Positions 18,250 to 28,446 of a stretch of 64,000 bases of DNA are shown piece after piece (positions within the stretch are counted from its first letter, which is position 1; each line of letters begins with the position of its first letter). The position numbers and the translations under genes were made by a program. Where the stretch lies: assembly GCA_900546695.1 (NCBI GenBank), contig URDX01000008.1, positions 12,171 through 76,170 on the forward strand. Direction: 5' to 3'. The notes under the pieces were generated by a model. It worked only from the letters and a program-made list of their open reading frames with translations, was not told the origin of the DNA and made no database searches. The DNA comes from an uncultured Eubacteriales bacterium. GTDB taxonomy: Bacteria; Bacillota; Clostridia; Oscillospirales; CAG-272.

Positions 18250-19416
18250 ATGAGAAAGCTCTTTACATCCGAGTCGGTGACCGAGGGTCATCCCGATAAG
18301 ATATGCGATAAGATATCCGATGCCATCCTTGACGAATTTCTCCGTCAGGATAAGATGTCCCGCGTTGCGTGTGAGACTACCACAACTACGGGAATTGTCT
18401 CCATCATGGGTGAGATTACATCCGAGGCTTACGTTGATTTTCAGACCGTAGTCCGCGATACCGTTCGCGAGATAGGCTACGATAATGCCGCATACGGCTT
18501 TGACTGCAATACCTGCGCCGTTCTTAACTCCATTCACGAGCAGTCTCCCGACATTGCGCTCGGCGTTGACCGTTCGTTCGAGGCTAAGCACGGAACGGAC
18601 AAGGATAGTTATGATACGGGCGCGGGCGACCAGGGCATGATGTTCGGCTTTGCATGCGATGAGACTCCCGAGCTTATGCCGATGCCGATTCAGCTTGCGC
18701 ATTCGCTCGCTAAGCGTCTTACCGCCGTTCGCAAGGACGGAACGCTCGGCTATCTCCGCCCCGACGGAAAAACACAGGTTACCATCGAGTACGAGGGCAA
18801 TCGCCCCGTTCGCGTACATACCGTTGTCGTTTCTACTCAGCATTCGGACGATGCTTCCGTTGAGCAGATTCGCGAGGACCTTATAAAGCATGTTATCCTG
18901 CCTACCGTTCCTGCTGACTTCATCGATGACGATACCATAATCTACGTAAACCCCACAGGCAGATTCGTCGTCGGCGGTCCTATGGGCGATTCGGGTCTTA
19001 CGGGCAGAAAGATAATCGTTGATACCTACGGCGGATACTCCCGTCACGGCGGCGGAGCCTTCTCGGGCAAGGACCCGACAAAGGTCGACCGCACCGCAGC
19101 ATACGCCGCAAGATACCTTGCAAAGAATGTTGTTGCAGCGGGTCTTGCAGATAAGTGCGAGGTCGAGCTTGCATATGCCATCGGCGTTGCAAAGCCCGTC
19201 TCGGTGCTCTTTGATACCTTCGGCACCGCGCATGTCTCCGACGAGGAGCTTTATGACCGCGTTATGAGCCGCGTTGACCTTCGTCCCGCAGCTATAATCG
19301 AGCGCTTTGACCTCCGCCGTCCGATATATAAGCAGCTTGCCGCATACGGTCATATGGGACGCGAGGATGTCCGCGCACCGTGGGAAAATCTCGACCTCGC
19401 CGCACAGATCGGATGA
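18250..19416 (+). CDS. metK: S-adenosylmethionine synthetase
   Basis: 388 residues, the usual length. Makes S-adenosylmethionine from methionine and ATP. The N-terminal FTSESVTEGHPDK motif carries the ATP-binding His and metal-binding Asp. GAGDQGMMFGFA and the phosphate-binding loop GGGAFSGKDPTKVDR are intact. AAAGGAAATAC precedes ATG. It is monocistronic by context. Confidence 0.97.
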   Translation: MRKLFTSESVTEGHPDKICDKISDAILDEFLRQDKMSRVACETTTTTGIVSIMGEITSEAYVDFQTVVRDTVREIGYDNAAYGFDCNTCAVLNSIHEQSPDIALGVDRSFEAKHGTDKDSYDTGAGDQGMMFGFACDETPELMPMPIQLAHSLAKRLTAVRKDGTLGYLRPDGKTQVTIEYEGNRPVRVHTVVVSTQHSDDASVEQIREDLIKHVILPTVPADFIDDDTIIYVNPTGRFVVGGPMGDSGLTGRKIIVDTYGGYSRHGGGAFSGKDPTKVDRTAAYAARYLAKNVVAAGLADKCEVELAYAIGVAKPVSVLFDTFGTAHVSDEELYDRVMSRVDLRPAAIIERFDLRRPIYKQLAAYGHMGREDVRAPWENLDLAAQIG

Positions 19417-19733
19417 GCTTGAGTCGTTTCCTGCCGCTCTGAGTCGCCCGGCTTTGATGGCTTTTGCCGCTTGAGCGGCTGAGTTTGAAACATTTTTTGC
19501 CGTTTAGCTAAGTCGAGTTTGAGTCGGTTATGCCGCTCTAACAGACCGAGCCGCTGCGGCGATTCGCCGCATAATATAATTGCTTTTTACGCAAAGCAGT
19601 GCATTGCATATCTATTTTGCTTTGCACTGTTTTGTTCGTTTTGTCGCCCGTCGGCGGCGTGATGCGCGATGCGACCCGCACGGGCTGCCGTGCAGCATGT
19701 GACATGGCTTTGACGGATATATATAGGTGAGTA
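19417..19733. other. Intergenic region with short repeats and a hairpin
   Basis: No gene seen. GAGTCGTTTCCTGCCGCTCT and GAGTCGGTTATGCCGCTCT are two imperfect direct copies about 85 bases apart, with a GCCGCT/AGCGGC hairpin between them. A further inverted repeat CAGTGCA / TGCACTG followed by TTTTG lies around 19590-19635 and may serve as the metK terminator. Confidence 0.45.
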
Positions 19734-22082
19734 ATGGACAACACAAAATCAGGCTTTGCCTCTGCCTCCGACTTTATCTCGCGCAGCGGAGCCGATGCTG
19801 CTCCCGTAGCCGCAAATGCAGCTGCAAATACAGCTGCAAATACAGCCGCGCCCGGTCAGACCAAGCTGACGGGCTTTGTCGAGCATGTCGTTTTTTCAAA
19901 TGAGGATAACGGCTTTACCATCTGCGAGGTGTCGACCGACGGCGATGAGGGGCAGCAGGTGCTTGTGACCCTTGTCGGAACGATGCCGTTCATCGCGGAG
20001 GGCGAGACGGTAACGGCGCTCGGCTCGTGGACGGTGCACCCGAATTTCGGCAGGCAGTTTGCCGTCGAAAGCTATGAGAAGGAGCTGCCAGCGGGTGAGG
20101 CTGCGATACTGCGCTATCTTTCGTCGCGCACCGTCAAGGGCGTAGGTCCCGCATCGGCAAAAAAGATAGTGGAAAAGTTCGGCGCGGATACCTTCGAGGT
20201 TATGACGAACCACCCCGAGTGGCTTGCCGAGATACCGGGCATATCCGCCGAAAAGGCGCGTGTTATCGGCGAGAGCTTTGACGAGCAGTTCGGCGTGCGC
20301 AACGTCATGATGTTCTGCCGCGATTTCGTACCGCCCGCTACGGCGATGCGTATATATAAGAAATGGGGAAACAACTCGGTCGACACCATCCGCAACAATC
20401 CGTATCTGCTCTGCGATGAGGGCTACGGACTCGGCTTTGAGCGTGTCGACAGAATGGCGCAGTCGTTCGGGCTCGAGCCCGACTGCCGCGAGCGCGTTAT
20501 GGCGGGCATCAAATATCTGCTCTCATATAACGCTGCGTCGAACGGTCATGTCTACATACCGTCCGACCGCATTATCCCCGCCGCCGCGCGTCTGCTCGGA
20601 GTCGGTGAGGAAACGGTCGGCGATGCGCTTGATGCGCTCGGCGATTCGGACGAGGCAAAGATAATTCGCCGCGACGGGCGCAGCTGCGTCTATCTGCGTT
20701 CTTATTATGATGCGGAGCAGTATGTCGCGGAAAAGCTCGATCTTCTCGACCGCGTCTGCCCGCGCGTGCCCGCAGGGGATGTCGAACGCTTTATCATCAC
20801 CGCAGAGACGGAGAATGGCATCGAGTATGCCCGCGCACAGAAAAAGGCGATATCGCTTGTGCTGACAAGCGGCGTAATGGTGCTGACAGGCGGACCCGGT
20901 ACGGGTAAAACTACCGTCATACGCGCCGTGCTCTCGCTCTTTGAGGATATGGGGATGAAAGCGGTGCTCGCCGCACCGACAGGCAGAGCCGCAAAGCGCA
21001 TGTCGGAGTCTACGGGGCGCGAGGCATCCACCGTTCATCGCATGCTCGAGATGGCGTATACCGAGGGGCGCGAGGCTATATATAATAAGAACGAAAAGGA
21101 CCCGATAGAGGCGGATGTCGTGATAGTCGATGAGGCATCCATGCTCGATATCCTGCTCACCGAGGCGCTGTGCCGTGCGCTGAAGCCGGGAACGCGCCTG
21201 CTGCTGATAGGCGACTCGGATCAGCTCCCGTCGGTCGGCGCGGGCAATGTGCTCGGCGACATCATTCGCTCCGACCGCTTTAATACCGTTCGTCTGCGCG
21301 AGATATTCCGTCAGGCGAGCGCGAGCCTTATAATTACGAACGCGCACTGCATAAATCAGGGCGATTATCCTGACCTTGACGTTAAGGATAACGATTTTTT
21401 CTTCATGCAGCGCGACACCGCTGAGGAGATAGCGAACACGGTCTGCTCGCTCTGCGTCTCGCGTCTGCCCCGCGCATACGGCGAGGAGATGCGGTCGAAA
21501 ATACAGGTTATTGCCCCGTCGCGTAAAGGCACGGTCGGTACGGCAAGCCTTAACGAGGCGCTGCATCGCGGGCTGAATCCGCCGTCTCCGTCGAAAAAGG
21601 AACACAAATTCCGCGACGTTGTCTTTCGCGAGGGAGACAAGGTCATGCAGATAAAGAACAACTATGATATCGAGTGGGAAAAGACCGAAATCACGGGCGA
21701 GGTACATAAGGGTCAGGGCGTTTTCAACGGTGATATCGGAATTATCGAGCAGATAAGACCGAGCGAGGAGAGCATTATCATCAACTTTGACGGCAGAATA
21801 ACTGTCTACCCGTTCTCCGACCTTGAAGAAATAGAGCATGCGTACGCAATAACGGTGCACAAGAGTCAGGGCAGCGAGTATCCCGTCGTGATAATCCCGC
21901 TCTATCAGAATTCGCCGCGGCTCATGACGCGGAATCTGCTGTATACGGCGGTCACCCGTGCGCGGGAGATGGTCATTATCGTCGGTCAGCGCGCAGAGGT
22001 GGTGCAGATGGTTCAGAATAACCGTCTCTGCCATCGCTACACGGGGCTGTGCGAGGCGATACGCGAGGCGGACAAGGGCTGA
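19734..22082 (+). CDS. recD2: RecD2-type ATP-dependent DNA helicase
   Basis: 782 residues. The N-terminus is a low-complexity Ala/Asn/Thr stretch (12-base DNA repeat coding for AANT units), then an OB-like domain and tandem helix-hairpin-helix segments (GVGPASAKKIVEKFG and IPGISAEKARVIGE). The superfamily 1B helicase core follows: Walker A GGPGTGKTT at about 387, Walker B VIVDEASMLD at about 464, and a C-terminal motif VI region YTAVTRAREMV. Length and layout match the RecBC-independent RecD2 (YrrC) helicases that unwind DNA 5' to 3' in repair. No recB or recC is nearby. GGTGAG just before ATG is a weak ribosome site. Confidence 0.93.
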   Translation: MDNTKSGFASASDFISRSGADAAPVAANAAANTAANTAAPGQTKLTGFVEHVVFSNEDNGFTICEVSTDGDEGQQVLVTLVGTMPFIAEGETVTALGSWTVHPNFGRQFAVESYEKELPAGEAAILRYLSSRTVKGVGPASAKKIVEKFGADTFEVMTNHPEWLAEIPGISAEKARVIGESFDEQFGVRNVMMFCRDFVPPATAMRIYKKWGNNSVDTIRNNPYLLCDEGYGLGFERVDRMAQSFGLEPDCRERVMAGIKYLLSYNAASNGHVYIPSDRIIPAAARLLGVGEETVGDALDALGDSDEAKIIRRDGRSCVYLRSYYDAEQYVAEKLDLLDRVCPRVPAGDVERFIITAETENGIEYARAQKKAISLVLTSGVMVLTGGPGTGKTTVIRAVLSLFEDMGMKAVLAAPTGRAAKRMSESTGREASTVHRMLEMAYTEGREAIYNKNEKDPIEADVVIVDEASMLDILLTEALCRALKPGTRLLLIGDSDQLPSVGAGNVLGDIIRSDRFNTVRLREIFRQASASLIITNAHCINQGDYPDLDVKDNDFFFMQRDTAEEIANTVCSLCVSRLPRAYGEEMRSKIQVIAPSRKGTVGTASLNEALHRGLNPPSPSKKEHKFRDVVFREGDKVMQIKNNYDIEWEKTEITGEVHKGQGVFNGDIGIIEQIRPSEESIIINFDGRITVYPFSDLEEIEHAYAITVHKSQGSEYPVVIIPLYQNSPRLMTRNLLYTAVTRAREMVIIVGQRAEVVQMVQNNRLCHRYTGLCEAIREADKG

Positions 22083-22112
22083 ACGCCGAATACATCGGTT
22101 TTTGGCATGAAC

Positions 22113-22163
22113 GACGGCGCACGGCGCGGTTTGATTTGTAAATGACGGTGCGCGGCGCGGTTT
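22113..22163. repeat. Imperfect tandem repeat after recD2
   Basis: GACGGCGCACGGCGCGGTTT (22113-22132) and GACGGTGCGCGGCGCGGTTT (22144-22163), 18 of 20 identical. It lies in the 160-base gap before the ComF-like gene, and no function is apparent. Confidence 0.4.
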
Positions 22164-22242
22164 TGTGAATGATTGAATACGCCGCTGCTTGACGGCGCGG
22201 TGAAAAATATCGTGAAAATCAAGGAAATCGGGGGTGAGCGGT

Positions 22243-23037
22243 ATGTGCGGTTTTTGCGTGAATAACGACGGCGAACATACGGACAATAACATCAAGCGTA
22301 CGACCGCCACACCGACTGTCGCACCGACTGCGATGCGTGAAAAGAGCCGCGCAGACCTGCTGCTCGATTATCTTTTTCCGCCCGCCTGCGTTTGCTGCGG
22401 CGCACTTATCCCGCCCGACGGCGCGCAGGATTGCTTCTGCGAGCGCTGCTATGAGCGGCTGCGGCGCGAGTCGGTACCGCGCTTCCGTCGTATAGAGATA
22501 GGAAACAGGCAGGTTTCGGTGCTGACCGCGATGGCGTTCGCGGCGGTACCCGACTGCCCGTGCAGAGCGCTGATACTCAGCATGAAGAACATCCGCTCGT
22601 CGCGCAGCGCTTACTTTTCCGCGCGGCGGCTGTACTCGGTCCTGCATATGCTCCCGCTCGGTGAGAGCACCGTAATTGCATATGTCCCGCGCAGCCGCAG
22701 CGGACGGCGGCGCTACGGCTTTGACCAGATGGAAGCGGTCGCGCGCAAGCTCTCCCGCATGACGGGCATGGCGGTGCTGCCGTGTCTGAAAAACGGCTCG
22801 GAGAGCATACAGAAGGGACTCAGCGCAGAGCAGCGCGTGCGTACGGTCAGAGGAAAATATACCGTTTCTCCGCGGTATGCGGAGCGTGTACGAGGGGCGG
22901 ATATCCTGCTCATCGACGACGTATGCACTACGGGCGCATCGGTTTACGAGTGTACCCGCGTGCTTTTTGAGGCGGGCTGCGCACATGTCTTTCCGCTCTG
23001 CATAGCGGACGCGTCGCGTGATCGCTTTGATTCATGA
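22243..23037 (+). CDS. comF: ComF family phosphoribosyltransferase-like protein
   Basis: 264 residues from ATG 22243 with GGGGTG upstream (a GTG at 22234 is an alternative). The N-terminal part has a four-Cys zinc knuckle, CVCCG ... CFCERCY (about residues 48-70). The C-terminal half is a type I phosphoribosyltransferase domain with the PRPP-binding motif ILLIDDVCTTGAS at about 220 and the R-x-R-x-Y-G-F-D-Q segment. ComF proteins support DNA uptake in naturally competent bacteria, yet homologues occur widely in non-competent species. It follows recD2, so a DNA-processing role is plausible. No comEA/comEC is present in the window. Confidence 0.85.
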   Translation: MCGFCVNNDGEHTDNNIKRTTATPTVAPTAMREKSRADLLLDYLFPPACVCCGALIPPDGAQDCFCERCYERLRRESVPRFRRIEIGNRQVSVLTAMAFAAVPDCPCRALILSMKNIRSSRSAYFSARRLYSVLHMLPLGESTVIAYVPRSRSGRRRYGFDQMEAVARKLSRMTGMAVLPCLKNGSESIQKGLSAEQRVRTVRGKYTVSPRYAERVRGADILLIDDVCTTGASVYECTRVLFEAGCAHVFPLCIADASRDRFDS

Positions 23038-23098
23038 TGCACATTCAGCTGCAATAATATCAGATAATCTGTCGCAATAATCGAAAGGAAACCGAATC

Positions 23099-24100
23099 AT
23101 GGGAAAGAAAATCGGAATAGATCTCGGCACATCAAATACTCTCATCTACATAGAGGGTGAGGATATCGTCAGTCAGGTGAGCGCCGTTGCGGTCGAAGAG
23201 GACAGCGGAAAGCTGCTTGCCGCGGGCAACGAGGCGGTCTCGCTCTGCGGACGCATTCCGGGTGCTGCGCATCTTGAATATCCCTTCCGCTCGGGGGCGG
23301 ATATTCACAGCGAGAGCTTCGTATACTATATGCGGCGGATGCTCGAGACGGCAGGAAAGGGCGGTATTATCGGGCATACCGTGCTGCTCTGTCTGCCCGG
23401 TGCCGTTCCCGACGACGCAGAGGAGACGGTGTATAAGGAGCTGCACCGTTACGGCGTGCGCGATGTCATGCTTGTCTCAAAGATAGCATGTGCTGCGGCG
23501 GGTGCGGGAATTTCGGACGACGACCGCGGGGTCAGCATGATAGTCGATCTCGGCGGCGGCGAAACGCAGGCGGCGACCTTCTCGCTCGGCAGGATAACGC
23601 ATTCATCGGTCATCGGAACGGGCGGCGACGCGCTCGATGCAAGCATCGCGGCGTATCTCGCCATATCCAAGGGGCTGAGGGTCAATTTTGCCGAGGCGGA
23701 GCGCATAAAGACCGCGATAGGCGGCGTATGGAAGCGCGATTCGGAGCCCGACTGCACCGCATTCGGCGTAAACGTCGGCGACGGTCTGCCGAACAGCTGC
23801 ACCGTTACGGGACGAGAGGTATTCGGCGCTATCAGCGAGCCCGTCAAAAAGATAGCCGTAGGCATACGCAGCTTCTATCTCTCGCTTACACCGACCGAGC
23901 GCGGCAGCATCGCAAAGCGCGGAATAATCCTGACGGGCGGCGGCAGCTGCCTGTTCGGAATGCCCGAGCTGCTCGGAGCGTCGCTCGGCGAGGAGATTAG
24001 GGTCACGGCGGAGCCGCTTGCAACGGCTGCGCTCGGCTTCTCAAAAATTCTCGGCACCGAAAAGGGCAAGCCCCGCAGCACGAGGAGCAACACAAAATAA
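23099..24100 (+). CDS. Divergent MreB/Mbl-like actin homologue
   Basis: 333 residues. Actin-fold features: phosphate 1 loop IGIDLGTSNTLIY at the N-terminus, phosphate 2 loop MIVDLGGGETQAATFS at about 143-158, a TGGDALDASIAAYL segment, and the adenosine loop LTGGGSCLFGMPELL near 280. These fit MreB family proteins, which form membrane-associated filaments guiding cell-wall synthesis. Divergence from typical MreB is visible: the phosphate 2 loop has GE-TQ in place of GT-TD, and the order of conserved residues is looser. There is no mreC or mreD next to it, so it is probably an additional paralogue. AAAGGAAACC precedes ATG. Confidence 0.8.
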   Translation: MGKKIGIDLGTSNTLIYIEGEDIVSQVSAVAVEEDSGKLLAAGNEAVSLCGRIPGAAHLEYPFRSGADIHSESFVYYMRRMLETAGKGGIIGHTVLLCLPGAVPDDAEETVYKELHRYGVRDVMLVSKIACAAAGAGISDDDRGVSMIVDLGGGETQAATFSLGRITHSSVIGTGGDALDASIAAYLAISKGLRVNFAEAERIKTAIGGVWKRDSEPDCTAFGVNVGDGLPNSCTVTGREVFGAISEPVKKIAVGIRSFYLSLTPTERGSIAKRGIILTGGGSCLFGMPELLGASLGEEIRVTAEPLATAALGFSKILGTEKGKPRSTRSNTK

Positions 24101-24186
24101 TTCGCCCGCAAAGTGATAAGAGGGGGTATTTTGTCCCCGCACGGGCATAATAGAACCGACAGTATACCGAAAGGAACAGAAATCCA

Positions 24187-27165
24187 ATGTCGAAAAATAT
24201 CAAGAGCACAGCGGAACTTTCGCTCCCCGCAGCATATGAGATCGAGTATTCCGAGAGCCTGCCCGACGTTGACAGCCTCGGCATTGTTCTGCGTCATAAG
24301 AAGAGCGGCGCGCGCGTCTGCCTTATCTCGAACGACGACGAGAACAAGGTGTTTTACATCGGCTTCCGCACCCCCGTCACCGACGACACGGGCGTACCGC
24401 ACATCATAGAGCACACCGTGCTCTGCGGCTCCGGTCGCTATCCCTGCCGCGACCCCTTTATGCTGCTCGCAAAGGGCTCACTTAATACCTTTCTCAACGC
24501 CATGACCTACCCCGACAAGACGGTCTACCCCGTCGCATCCTGCAACGACCATGATTTTGAAAATCTCATGAGCGTTTATATGGACGCGGTCTTTCATCCG
24601 AATATCTATAAATACCGCGAGATATTCATGCAGGAGGGCTGGCATTACGAGCTTGAGAGCCCCGATGATGAGCTTAAGGTCAACGGTATCGTATATAACG
24701 AGATGAAGGGCGTGCTTTCCTCCCCCGATTCGCAGGTGTTTGACGAGCTGTGCAGGGTGCTCTATCCCGACACGACATACGGGCGCAGCTCTGGCGGCGA
24801 CCCCGAGTGCATCCCCTCGCTGACATACGAGCAGTATCTCGATTTTCATCGCACGCACTATCACCCCTCTAACAGCTATATCTATCTCTGGGGCGACTGC
24901 GACCTCGAGGAACGGCTCGAGTGGATGGATAAAAATTATCTCTCGCACTATGACGCGATAGACGTTTCGGATACCGAGATAACCGAGCAGCCGCCGTTCG
25001 GCGGTATGCGCCGCGAGCGCGCGTATTTCTCGGTCGAGCCGGGCAGCGCACAGGGCGAGCGCGACGAGCGCAGCTATCTTGTCTATGCTGCCGCGACCTG
25101 CCCGAGCGGCGACCCGCTCGAGTGCATCGCGTGGGATATTATCGGGGAGGTGCTTGTCGGCACAACGGGCGCACCCATCCGCACCGCGCTGCTTGAGGCG
25201 GGCATCGGAGCGGACATATTCGCGGGCGTGCTCGACCATATCAGACAGAGCGGCATATTCGTAATGGCTAAGAACGCGTGCGCGGAGGACGGCGAGCGCT
25301 TCCTTTCCATCGTCCGCGACGGGCTCGCAAAGGCTGCAGCGGGAATGGATAAGGATGCGCTGCGCGCCGCGCTCAACTCGAGAGAGTTCGCTTATCGCGA
25401 GGCGGATTTCGGAAGCACTCCGAAGGGACTCTGCTACGGTCTCGACCTGCTCCAGAGCTGGCTGTATGACGATTCGTCCGCGCTGCGCTACATGCATCTC
25501 GGCGATTGCTACGCAAAGCTGCGCGAGGGCATTGACAGCGGCTATTTTGAGTCGCTTATCAAAAAGGCAGCCGACCCGCAGCATGCGGTCATGCTGTCGT
25601 ATGAGCCGAAGGAAGGGCTCATCGGCGAGGTTGAGGCGCGTCTTGCCGTAAAGCTTGCCGAATTTAAGGCGTCGCTCGACGAGTCCGAGCTTCGCGGCAT
25701 AATCGCACAGACCGAGCGTCTGCGCGAGTATCAGGAGCGCCCGTCAACGCCTGAGGAGGCTCAGTGTATCCCCGTTCTTTCGCGTTCGGATATCCGCCGC
25801 GAGCCGCTTCCGTATTCAAATATCGAATGCACCGTAGGCGGTGCACGCGCGGTCGAGCACGAGGGTCAGACGGGCGGAATAGAGTATATCACGCTCTATT
25901 TCGACGTCTCAGATCTCCCGCAGCAGTGGCTGCCCCATATATCCGAGATGTGCGGACTGTGCGGCAGAATGGATACCGCGCATCACAGCTATGCTCAGCT
26001 CGCTACCGAGATAAAGCTGAATATAGGAAAGCTCACTCTCTCCGAGACATCCTATCTGCTCGAGGGCGAGAGCGATAAATTTTCTACCTATGTGACCGTC
26101 GAGATAAGCTGTCTCGAGGGCAAGGTGCGCGAGGCGCTTGCACTCGTGCGCGAGATACTGACCGAGAGCGATTATTCGGATACCCGCCGTCTGCGCGAGC
26201 TGCTTGCGGAGTCGCGCTCGGATGTACAGAGCAAGATATTCTCGCGCGGTCATTCGGTGGCTTCCACCCGCGCGCTGTCTTACCTTTCGCGCTTCTATAA
26301 GCTCTCGGACTGGAACGGCGGCATAGGCGCGTACCGCATGCTCGAAGAAGAGCTTGCCGCGCTCGGTGAGCAGGGCGAGTCGATAGCGCTCACATATGAG
26401 CGTGCGGCAAGAGCTGCATTTGACCCCGAACGTCTTACCGTCAGCTTCTGCGGCGGCGAGGAGGGCAGTGCGGCGCTTAAATCGTCGATGCCCGAGCTGC
26501 TTGACGCGCTGCGCAGCTATACCTGCCCGCCGAGCACAGAGGGCTGCTGGTTCGGCGGCATGCAGGGCGATATCCTTGCGCGCGAGGATCTTTGCGAGGG
26601 CTTTGCGATGTCGAGTCAGGTGCAGTTTGTCGCAATGGCGGGAAATATGCGCGACGGCGGCTTCAGCTACCGCGGCAGCATGAAGGTGCTTGAGAATGCG
26701 ATAAATAACGAGTATCTCTATAACGCGGTTCGCGTTCGCGGCGGAGCATACGGCGTTTTCTGCCGCATAAGCGGTGCGCCGGGATATGTTTATTTCGCAT
26801 CCTTCCGCGACCCGCGCATGACCGAGACCGAGCAGGTCTATTGCGGTACCGCCGACTGGGCGAGGGTGCTTGATCCCGACGAGGATGCCGTTATAAGATA
26901 TATCATAGGTACGTTCAGCGGCATCGACCGCCCGCTCTCTGTCCGCGAAAAGGCGGCGCGCTCGATGGCAAACTACCTGATGGGTACCGACTTTGAGCGC
27001 ATCAGACGCGAGCGCCACGAGATGATAGACGCGACGGCGGAGCAGCTGCGCGAGGATGCGGGGGCGATCGCTGCGGCGCTTGAGCACAGCGTTCGCTGCA
27101 CGCTCGGAAACGCGCGCGTAGTACGCGAGTCGGGCGACTTTAAGAATATTGTTCCGCTTGCCTGA
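24187..27165 (+). CDS. M16C family zinc metallopeptidase (presequence-protease-like)
   Basis: 992 residues. Two-half insulinase-fold peptidase of the PreP/M16C type. The inverted zinc motif HIIEH is at residues 72-76 and the third ligand Glu lies in GIVYNEMKGVLSS at about 171. The typical M16C segment SLNTFLNAMTYPDKTVYPV follows the motif. No signal peptide, so it is cytoplasmic. Family members degrade small unfolded peptides inside a closed chamber. AAAGGAACAG precedes ATG; the gene is 86 bases after the MreB-like gene. Confidence 0.92.
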   Translation: MSKNIKSTAELSLPAAYEIEYSESLPDVDSLGIVLRHKKSGARVCLISNDDENKVFYIGFRTPVTDDTGVPHIIEHTVLCGSGRYPCRDPFMLLAKGSLNTFLNAMTYPDKTVYPVASCNDHDFENLMSVYMDAVFHPNIYKYREIFMQEGWHYELESPDDELKVNGIVYNEMKGVLSSPDSQVFDELCRVLYPDTTYGRSSGGDPECIPSLTYEQYLDFHRTHYHPSNSYIYLWGDCDLEERLEWMDKNYLSHYDAIDVSDTEITEQPPFGGMRRERAYFSVEPGSAQGERDERSYLVYAAATCPSGDPLECIAWDIIGEVLVGTTGAPIRTALLEAGIGADIFAGVLDHIRQSGIFVMAKNACAEDGERFLSIVRDGLAKAAAGMDKDALRAALNSREFAYREADFGSTPKGLCYGLDLLQSWLYDDSSALRYMHLGDCYAKLREGIDSGYFESLIKKAADPQHAVMLSYEPKEGLIGEVEARLAVKLAEFKASLDESELRGIIAQTERLREYQERPSTPEEAQCIPVLSRSDIRREPLPYSNIECTVGGARAVEHEGQTGGIEYITLYFDVSDLPQQWLPHISEMCGLCGRMDTAHHSYAQLATEIKLNIGKLTLSETSYLLEGESDKFSTYVTVEISCLEGKVREALALVREILTESDYSDTRRLRELLAESRSDVQSKIFSRGHSVASTRALSYLSRFYKLSDWNGGIGAYRMLEEELAALGEQGESIALTYERAARAAFDPERLTVSFCGGEEGSAALKSSMPELLDALRSYTCPPSTEGCWFGGMQGDILAREDLCEGFAMSSQVQFVAMAGNMRDGGFSYRGSMKVLENAINNEYLYNAVRVRGGAYGVFCRISGAPGYVYFASFRDPRMTETEQVYCGTADWARVLDPDEDAVIRYIIGTFSGIDRPLSVREKAARSMANYLMGTDFERIRRERHEMIDATAEQLREDAGAIAAALEHSVRCTLGNARVVRESGDFKNIVPLA

Positions 27166-27401
27166 GATGTGCGTCACGCGGATGTGTACGCATGCGATGT
27201 GAGCTTATGCGAGCGCACGCGGGTGTACGTATGAGGATATGCATGCGGATATGCACATGCTTTGCATTGCCGAAAACAGGGCGTGAATAAACGTAACGCA
27301 GGTACACGGATGCAAATAAGCGACATGTATTAACGTGAGTTAGTGCAACGTGAGTAATCGGAATATGCGGGATGCATATACACAATCGTGAATAAACGAG
27401 G

Positions 27402-27437
27402 CGGTCGGGCGTCGCAGTGATGCCCGACCGTCTTTCT
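27402..27437 (+). terminator. Terminator in the gap after the M16C gene
   Basis: CGGTCGGGC (27402-27410) / CGGTCGGGC complement GCCCGACCG (27422-27430) followed by TCTTTCT. The rest of the 467-base gap (27166-27632) contains low-complexity ATGCG/TGTACG-type sequence up to about 27390 and a promoter, with no gene. Confidence 0.7.
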
Positions 27438-27552
27438 GCGTCGGCGGATGCCCGTGACCGCGCCGTATCGCAGTGACTTGCCGTCGTCGCGCGGCTTGAA
27501 GCGCAGCACCGCGCGTCGCGGTTATTTTTTATCGTTTTTTTGAAATTTGCTA

Positions 27553-27581
27553 TTGAAAATATCGCGCCATTGTGTTAATAT
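27553..27581 (+). promoter_or_regulatory. Promoter of the lyxose isomerase gene
   Basis: TTGAAA (27553-27558), 17-base spacer, TAATAT (27576-27581), about 50 bases before the start codon. Confidence 0.65.
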
Positions 27582-27632
27582 ATACACATAGGTTTGTTCT
27601 TTATTACACCCGATATATAAGGAGATAACAAA

Positions 27633-28319
27633 ATGAAACGTTCGGAAATCAATAAGATCATCGTTGATGCACTCGCATTCGCGGACAAGATGAACTTCCT
27701 GCTCCCGCCCTTTGCGCGTTGGACTCCCGAGGAGTGGGCTAAGGTCGCTGACGATCCCGAGTACGATGAGATCCGCGACAACATGCTCGGTTGGGATATC
27801 ACCGACTTCGGAAGCGGTGACTATCATAAGATAGGTCTGCTTATGTTCACCATCCGCAACGGTAACTACGGCATGGATAAGTACACCAAGCCCTATGCGG
27901 AAAAGATGCTCATCACCGAGGAAAATCAGGTCACACCTTATCATTTCCACCGTATGAAGATGGAGGATATCATCAACCGCGGCGGCGCCGATCTTGTTGT
28001 CAAGCTCTACAACGCCGACGAGAAGGAGGACTTTGCCGACACGCCCGTACATGTCAGCATGGACGGCAGAAACTACTTTGTTCCCGCGGGAACCGAGGTC
28101 AGAGTAAAGCCCGGGCAGAGCATAACCCTGCTCCCCGGCTGCTATCACAGCTTCTGGGCAGAGGGCGGCACGGTGCTCATCGGCGAGGTGTCTAAGGTCA
28201 ACGACGACCGCATCGACAACCGTTTCTATGAGAAGGTAGGACGCTTCCCCAAGATAGAGGAGGACGAGGCTCCCGTGACCCTGCTCAGCATGGATTACAG
28301 CGAGGGCTGCAACGTTTGA
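27633..28319 (+). CDS. D-lyxose / D-mannose ketol-isomerase (YdaE-type cupin)
   Basis: 228 residues. A cupin-fold sugar isomerase converting D-lyxose to D-xylulose and D-mannose to D-fructose. The metal site is visible as PYHFHRMKMEDIINRGG (about 102-118, two His and one Glu) and the last His in GCYHSFWAEGG (about 169-179). The length fits this family (about 225-230). ATAAGGAGATAACAAA precedes ATG. It has its own promoter and stands alone, so the physiological sugar cannot be told from context. Confidence 0.88.
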   Translation: MKRSEINKIIVDALAFADKMNFLLPPFARWTPEEWAKVADDPEYDEIRDNMLGWDITDFGSGDYHKIGLLMFTIRNGNYGMDKYTKPYAEKMLITEENQVTPYHFHRMKMEDIINRGGADLVVKLYNADEKEDFADTPVHVSMDGRNYFVPAGTEVRVKPGQSITLLPGCYHSFWAEGGTVLIGEVSKVNDDRIDNRFYEKVGRFPKIEEDEAPVTLLSMDYSEGCNV

Positions 28320-28446
28320 GCCGCGGCGTGCACGGACGCATATAAGACTGCGACGGCGTATTCGGCGCAGGGCTGTGCTTTTGCGCGGTGCTCGGCGTGA
28401 TGTTCGTGCGGCTGTGCTTTTGTGCGGTTTGCGGTACGTGACGTGT

